8,942 bases of DNA, taken from the NCBI GenBank assembly GCA_012522165.1, contig JAAYKZ010000152.1, forward strand, positions 1-8,942. The letters run 5' to 3'. This DNA comes from Clostridiales bacterium (GTDB taxonomy: Bacteria > Bacillota > Clostridia > Caldicoprobacterales > UBA3941). Positions 5,645-8,942 of the stretch are shown one piece after another (the first letter of the stretch is position 1; every line of letters begins with the position of its first letter). The notes below the pieces were generated by a model. The model ran no database searches and had not been told where the DNA came from. It saw nothing but the letters and a program-made list of their open reading frames with translations. Made by a program: the position numbers and the translations under genes.

Positions 5645-8635
5645 TTACGAACACCCTGTGGTAGCACCACATTCCTCACAAACCTTGCAGGTTCCATTCC
5701 TTCTTAGCCTGATACTGCCGCAGATAGCACAGACTTCACCATAGATGCGCTCACCTTTTTCAGTTTCATCATAGGAATATTGATAATAAGGCTCATTGTT
5801 AGGTGGGCTTGAGCTGCTGGAGGCTGTAACCAAATCATTAGCAGATAACACCGCTTCGTCTACCTCAGGCTTTGCCTCACACCTAGAAAAGTTGCCCAGT
5901 TCAATGTCTATTATCTTGCTTACTAAATCAGAAATAGACGACGCATGTTTAATGTAGGGATGACGGCTAACAAAGCCTGATGGTTCATATTGTTGTCCCC
6001 TTAGCATTCTAGATATTTCCTGAGGCGGAATATTGTATTGAAGCATATTAGATATAGCCTTGGACAAGGAAGCAAGTAGGCCCTTAACCACTGTACCTTC
6101 TTTATCGGTAGAGATAAAGAGCTCACCAATTCTGCCATCAGGATAAAAGTTCACTGTTACATAAAGCTCAATATCACCTATCTTAGCACTATGGGTAAAT
6201 CCAGGCCTCCTTCCTGTAACTTTCCTGCGTACAGCTTTTCTCTCCCTGCTTGCCTTTGCTATCTCAAGTAGCTCTTGATAGGTCATATCCTCCAGTCTTT
6301 TTTCTGTTTCACTATCTTTAGATGATGTCAATGGCTGACTGGCCTTTGAGCCATCTCTATATATGGCAATAGCCTTGGATCCTGTGTTGTAGGCCAATAA
6401 ATGAATTCTCTCAATATCCTTTACAGTTGCTGAATTAGGCAGATTTACAGTCTTGGATACCGCTCCCGAAATAAGGGGAGTAATAGCAGACACCATAAGC
6501 ACATGACCTTCGGGAGAGATGGCTCTTTTCCCTGTACCGCACCTGCTGGCAGTGTCAAATATTGCATAATGTTCTGGCTTCAGGTGGGGTGCGCCTTCTA
6601 TCTTGCCATCGATAATATTATCATCCTCATCCTTGCGCAGGATATAGCCAATAATCTCATCTATCTGTTTTTCTGAATAGCCAAGCCTTCTAAGGGCAGT
6701 CTCAATTACCGGATTTACCATAACCATAGAGGCCCCGCCAGCGAGCTTTTTGTATATTACATGGGCATAGAAGGGTTCAATAGAAGTAGCGCCACAATCC
6801 ATAGCAAAGGATATGGTACCAGTAGGTGCAACTACAGTTACCTGGGCATTTCGATAACCATTTTTATAGCCGCTCTCATATGCCATATTCCATACCTTAA
6901 CTAAAGTATTACTAACATCATTCCAGCCTATTTTTTTTAGGGTTTTATGTTCCACTTCCATAGGTTGATAGCTAAGACCTTCATAGCTATCCTGTCTAGC
7001 ACCAGCTACCCTGGCATGATTTCGAATAACCCGCAGCATATGCTCCTTATTTATATCATACTTCTCAAAAGGGCCTAATTTTTGTGCCATCAAAGATGAA
7101 ACATAATAGGAATATCCGGTCATAATGCCCATTATAGATGCTGCCATGGTCCTAGCTTCAGGAGAGTCGTAAGGATACCCACAAGCCATAATGAGGGAAG
7201 CAAGATTTGCAGGACCAAGGCCTGTGGTTCTAAAAAAGTAAGTTTTTCTGGCTATGTGTTTTGTAGGATATTGTCCCCAATGTATAGAGGCTTCCAAAAC
7301 CATTTGAACCAATGCTACAGTATGCAAAAATTCATCTAACATAAACCTACCAGTTTCTACATCAAGAAAATAATAAAGGTTTATGGATGCCAGGTTGCAG
7401 GATGTATCGTCCAAAAAGGCATATTCACTGCATGGATTAGTAGCATTTATCTGGTTATGCTTGGTCCACAGTTGTCCATCTTCACCTGCTGGACAAGTAT
7501 GCCATTCGTTAAACCTTCCATGAAATTGCAATCCAGGATCAGCACAGTAATACGCCGCTTCATTAATAGCGTCCCAAAGCTCTTTAACCTTAAGCTCTTT
7601 ATTAACACTAGGATCCACCCGACCCTTTAAGGCAATAGTTGCATTAGGGTCTTTATCAAGATTTAATATTTTCTTCATAGTCTCGTCCTGCAGGCGTACT
7701 GAATTATTACCATTTTGGCCAGAGACCGTATTATAAGCTTCTCCGTTGAAATCAGTATCATAGCCCATTTTGCCAAGGGCTCTAACCTTTTCTTCCTCTA
7801 ACCTCTTCCAGTTTATAAAATCCATAATATCTGGATGATCATCATCTACAATAACCATCTTAGCAGCCCGACGTGTAGTGCCGCCAGATTTAATAGCTCC
7901 CGCATTCCTGTCAAAACCTTTTAAAAAGCTAAGTAGACCTGATGAAACTCCCCCACCTGATAACCTTTCACCTTCGGCACGCAGAGTAGAGAAATTAGTA
8001 CCTGTACCAGAACCACCTTTAAAAAGCTTGGTCTCAGTGACATAATGCTCTGATATTGACTGTTCACCAATAAGCTTATCTTGAATTGATATAATAAAGC
8101 AGGCTGATGCTTGGGTTCTTGTATAGAGATCTTTACTCTCTACTACTTCTTTATGCTCTGGATCATAGTAATATAGTCCATTAGGCTCTCCTTTAATGCC
8201 ATAAGCCATCTTTAAACCAGTGTTAAACCATTGAGGAGAGTTAGGAGCCCATGCCTGGGCCAATAGCAAATATGCCAGCTCATCGTATAAAATTTGTTTT
8301 TGCTCCTCTGTATCAATAAGGCCTTCGTCCATTAAAGCAGCCACCCAGAAAGACACCATTCGATGTACTACCTCACGCATACTGCGCTCATGGCCAACAT
8401 GATTATTTACGCCTGCTTTTCTAAAATAATGACTAGCAATAATATCGCAGGCATTCTGTGAATAATGGGCTGGAAACTCCAAATCCCTCATATCACAAAT
8501 TACTTTATTTGTCCTATAATCCCTTAATATTACGTCCACTGTTTTCCATTCGAAGAGATCATATACCGTCCTATTTTTGTCCACCTCAAGCTGTTTGGTA
8601 AATTTTCTTACTATTAGATGGTCAAATTTACTCAT
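5645..8635 (-). CDS. nrdJ: Adenosylcobalamin-dependent (class II) ribonucleoside-diphosphate reductase
   Basis: This 996-residue enzyme reduces ribonucleotides to deoxyribonucleotides using a radical generated from coenzyme B12; it needs neither oxygen nor a second radical subunit. The N-terminus lacks a recognisable ATP-cone and resembles the large Streptomyces-type NrdJ. Catalytic-core landmarks are Cys179 in TQASACFIIS, KGGSGTGTNFSTLR (206-219), the finger-loop triad in NPCSE (N400, thiyl-radical Cys402, E404), the second redox Cys413 in TSCNLASINL, and the phosphate-binding APTGTISF (603-610). A TSCPD domain (PF12637) follows at about 805-880 (ELYVTVNFYPDGRIGELF), then a Ser/Pro/Asn-rich linker (about 936-950). 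The C-terminal cysteine tail reads CAICG, then CKVCEECG and GCS (Cys969, 972, 983, 986, 989, 995); it is probably a zinc ribbon that also re-reduces the active site. No intein or frameshift interrupts it. GGGGAGG 5 nt before the ATG supports the start. The promoter carries NrdR boxes. Confidence 0.97.
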   Translation of the reverse strand: MSKFDHLIVRKFTKQLEVDKNRTVYDLFEWKTVDVILRDYRTNKVICDMRDLEFPAHYSQNACDIIASHYFRKAGVNNHVGHERSMREVVHRMVSFWVAALMDEGLIDTEEQKQILYDELAYLLLAQAWAPNSPQWFNTGLKMAYGIKGEPNGLYYYDPEHKEVVESKDLYTRTQASACFIISIQDKLIGEQSISEHYVTETKLFKGGSGTGTNFSTLRAEGERLSGGGVSSGLLSFLKGFDRNAGAIKSGGTTRRAAKMVIVDDDHPDIMDFINWKRLEEEKVRALGKMGYDTDFNGEAYNTVSGQNGNNSVRLQDETMKKILNLDKDPNATIALKGRVDPSVNKELKVKELWDAINEAAYYCADPGLQFHGRFNEWHTCPAGEDGQLWTKHNQINATNPCSEYAFLDDTSCNLASINLYYFLDVETGRFMLDEFLHTVALVQMVLEASIHWGQYPTKHIARKTYFFRTTGLGPANLASLIMACGYPYDSPEARTMAASIMGIMTGYSYYVSSLMAQKLGPFEKYDINKEHMLRVIRNHARVAGARQDSYEGLSYQPMEVEHKTLKKIGWNDVSNTLVKVWNMAYESGYKNGYRNAQVTVVAPTGTISFAMDCGATSIEPFYAHVIYKKLAGGASMVMVNPVIETALRRLGYSEKQIDEIIGYILRKDEDDNIIDGKIEGAPHLKPEHYAIFDTASRCGTGKRAISPEGHVLMVSAITPLISGAVSKTVNLPNSATVKDIERIHLLAYNTGSKAIAIYRDGSKASQPLTSSKDSETEKRLEDMTYQELLEIAKASRERKAVRRKVTGRRPGFTHSAKIGDIELYVTVNFYPDGRIGELFISTDKEGTVVKGLLASLSKAISNMLQYNIPPQEISRMLRGQQYEPSGFVSRHPYIKHASSISDLVSKIIDIELGNFSRCEAKPEVDEAVLSANDLVTASSSSSPPNNEPYYQYSYDETEKGERIYGEVCAICGSIRLRRNGTCKVCEECGATTGCS

Positions 8636-8697
8636 AATACCCTCCCCAACACGACTGTAATTTAATACGAAGATTTTGTAAAAATAATGCTAACAAA

Positions 8698-8726
8698 ATT
8701 CTACCACTATATATATACCCCGTCAA
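8698..8726 (-). promoter_or_regulatory. nrdJ promoter (-35/-10)
   Basis: On the minus strand -35 TTGACG (8726-8721) and -10 TAGAAT (8703-8698) are separated by 17 bp; each matches 5 of 6 consensus bases. Transcription would begin near 8690, giving a 5' leader of about 55 nt with the Shine-Dalgarno GGGGAGG at 8647-8641. The leader is too short for a cobalamin riboswitch. Confidence 0.75.
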
Positions 8727-8751
8727 ACAGATTTTACACTACATATTGTGT
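8704..8751 (-). promoter_or_regulatory. Tandem NrdR boxes (operator) of nrdJ
   Basis: Box 1 (8751-8736) reads ACACAATATGTAGTGT and differs at one position from the NrdR consensus ACACWATATATWGTGT. Box 2 (8719-8704) reads GGTATATATATAGTGG: its core and right half fit, its left half does not. The gap is exactly 16 bp, so the centres are 32 bp apart, about three helical turns, the spacing known for NrdR box pairs. Box 2 fills the -35/-10 spacer and box 1 lies upstream of -35, so binding should block RNA polymerase when dATP signals plenty. The nrdR gene itself is not in the window. Confidence 0.8.
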
Positions 8752-8780
8752 ATTTAGTTTCGTTATAATGATTTTTCTTT

Positions 8781-8832
8781 TAAAAATAATAAAATACCCG
8801 ATTAATGGTAATTCATATGACCATTAATCGGG
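8781..8832 (-). terminator. Intrinsic terminator after the MazG-like gene
   Basis: A perfect 13-bp inverted repeat (arms 8797-8809 and 8820-8832, CCCGATTAATGGT with its complement) has a 10-nt loop. On the minus strand it is followed by a T-rich tract (8796-8781, TATTTTATTATTTTTA). It starts 13 nt after the stop codon of the right-edge gene and insulates nrdJ from it. On the plus strand a T-rich stretch (GCTTTATTTATTT) also follows, but no plus-strand gene precedes it. Confidence 0.88.
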
Positions 8833-8845
8833 GCTTTATTTATTT

Positions 8846-8942
8846 CTATTCTTGTCTGTTTTTGCTTAACTCTTTATCAAATCCATTAGGGTATCTTTTT
8901 TCTAGCTTTGCAATATTCTCTCTGCATATATCACTCATATCC
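8846..8942 (-). CDS. 3' end of a probable MazG-like nucleotide pyrophosphohydrolase (partial)
   Basis: Only the last 31 codons and the stop (8848-8846) lie in the window: DMSDICRENIAKLEKRYPNG followed by FDKELSKNRQE. The NIxKLxxRYPxGF pattern followed by an NR near the end is typical of the C-terminus of MazG-like nucleoside-triphosphate pyrophosphohydrolases, which hydrolyse (d)NTPs to monophosphates and pyrophosphate. A terminator follows directly, so the gene ends its own transcript. The family call rests on a short tail and is moderate; the open frame and stop are certain. If right, its product would sit well with the neighbouring dNTP genes. Confidence 0.6.
   Translation of the reverse strand, partial: DMSDICRENIAKLEKRYPNGFDKELSKNRQE

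Noticed and set aside
5816..5840. Serine-rich run in NrdJ as a possible frameshift or repeat artefact
   Set aside because: The frame stays open on both sides and leads into the conserved cysteine-rich tail; it is best read as a flexible linker.
8636..8697. Cobalamin riboswitch in the nrdJ leader
   Set aside because: This was considered because the enzyme needs B12. The leader is only about 55 nt and has no B12-box-like sequence.

Overview
The window looks like chromosome of a low-GC Gram-positive anaerobe, probably of the class Clostridia. The DNA is AT-rich and has strong Shine-Dalgarno sequences. It carries a lipoprotein binding protein with a Gram-positive style signal peptide and an adenosylcobalamin-dependent (class II) ribonucleotide reductase. 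The genus cannot be fixed from what is visible. Every gene and gene remnant reads on the minus strand, so transcription runs from high to low coordinates.

Right part (8942 down to 4217): DNA-precursor genes. The window opens with the last 31 codons of a probable MazG-like nucleotide pyrophosphohydrolase, closed by a strong hairpin terminator. Next comes nrdJ, a 996-residue class II ribonucleotide reductase. Its promoter carries a good NrdR-box pair with 32 bp centre-to-centre spacing, one box inside the -35/-10 spacer and one just upstream. Then follow thyA (thymidylate synthase) and folA (dihydrofolate reductase), overlapping by 4 nt. Together these genes make deoxynucleotides, methylate dUMP to dTMP and regenerate the folate that ThyA oxidises.

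Middle part (4216 down to 780): amino-acid sensing and uptake. An Lrp/AsnC-family regulator has its own sigma-A type promoter directly behind folA. It is followed by a three-gene ABC importer (lipoprotein binding protein, permease, ATPase) resembling the TrpXYZ type that takes up aromatic amino acids in other Firmicutes. A 13-bp hairpin lies between the binding protein and the permease, and an intrinsic terminator closes the operon.

Left end (about 692 down to 1): a gene graveyard. The C-terminal half of a GGDEF (diguanylate cyclase) domain, without its signature motif, runs directly into a lacZ beta-galactosidase remnant. That remnant keeps three short conserved blocks but has lost most of the protein in two internal deletions.

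Most of the window is well-understood housekeeping. I see no CRISPR array, transposase, tRNA, rRNA or convincing new system. The points most worth checking are the NrdR-controlled nrdJ promoter, the collapsed lacZ/GGDEF remnants, the intercistronic hairpin and the regulator-transporter pairing.
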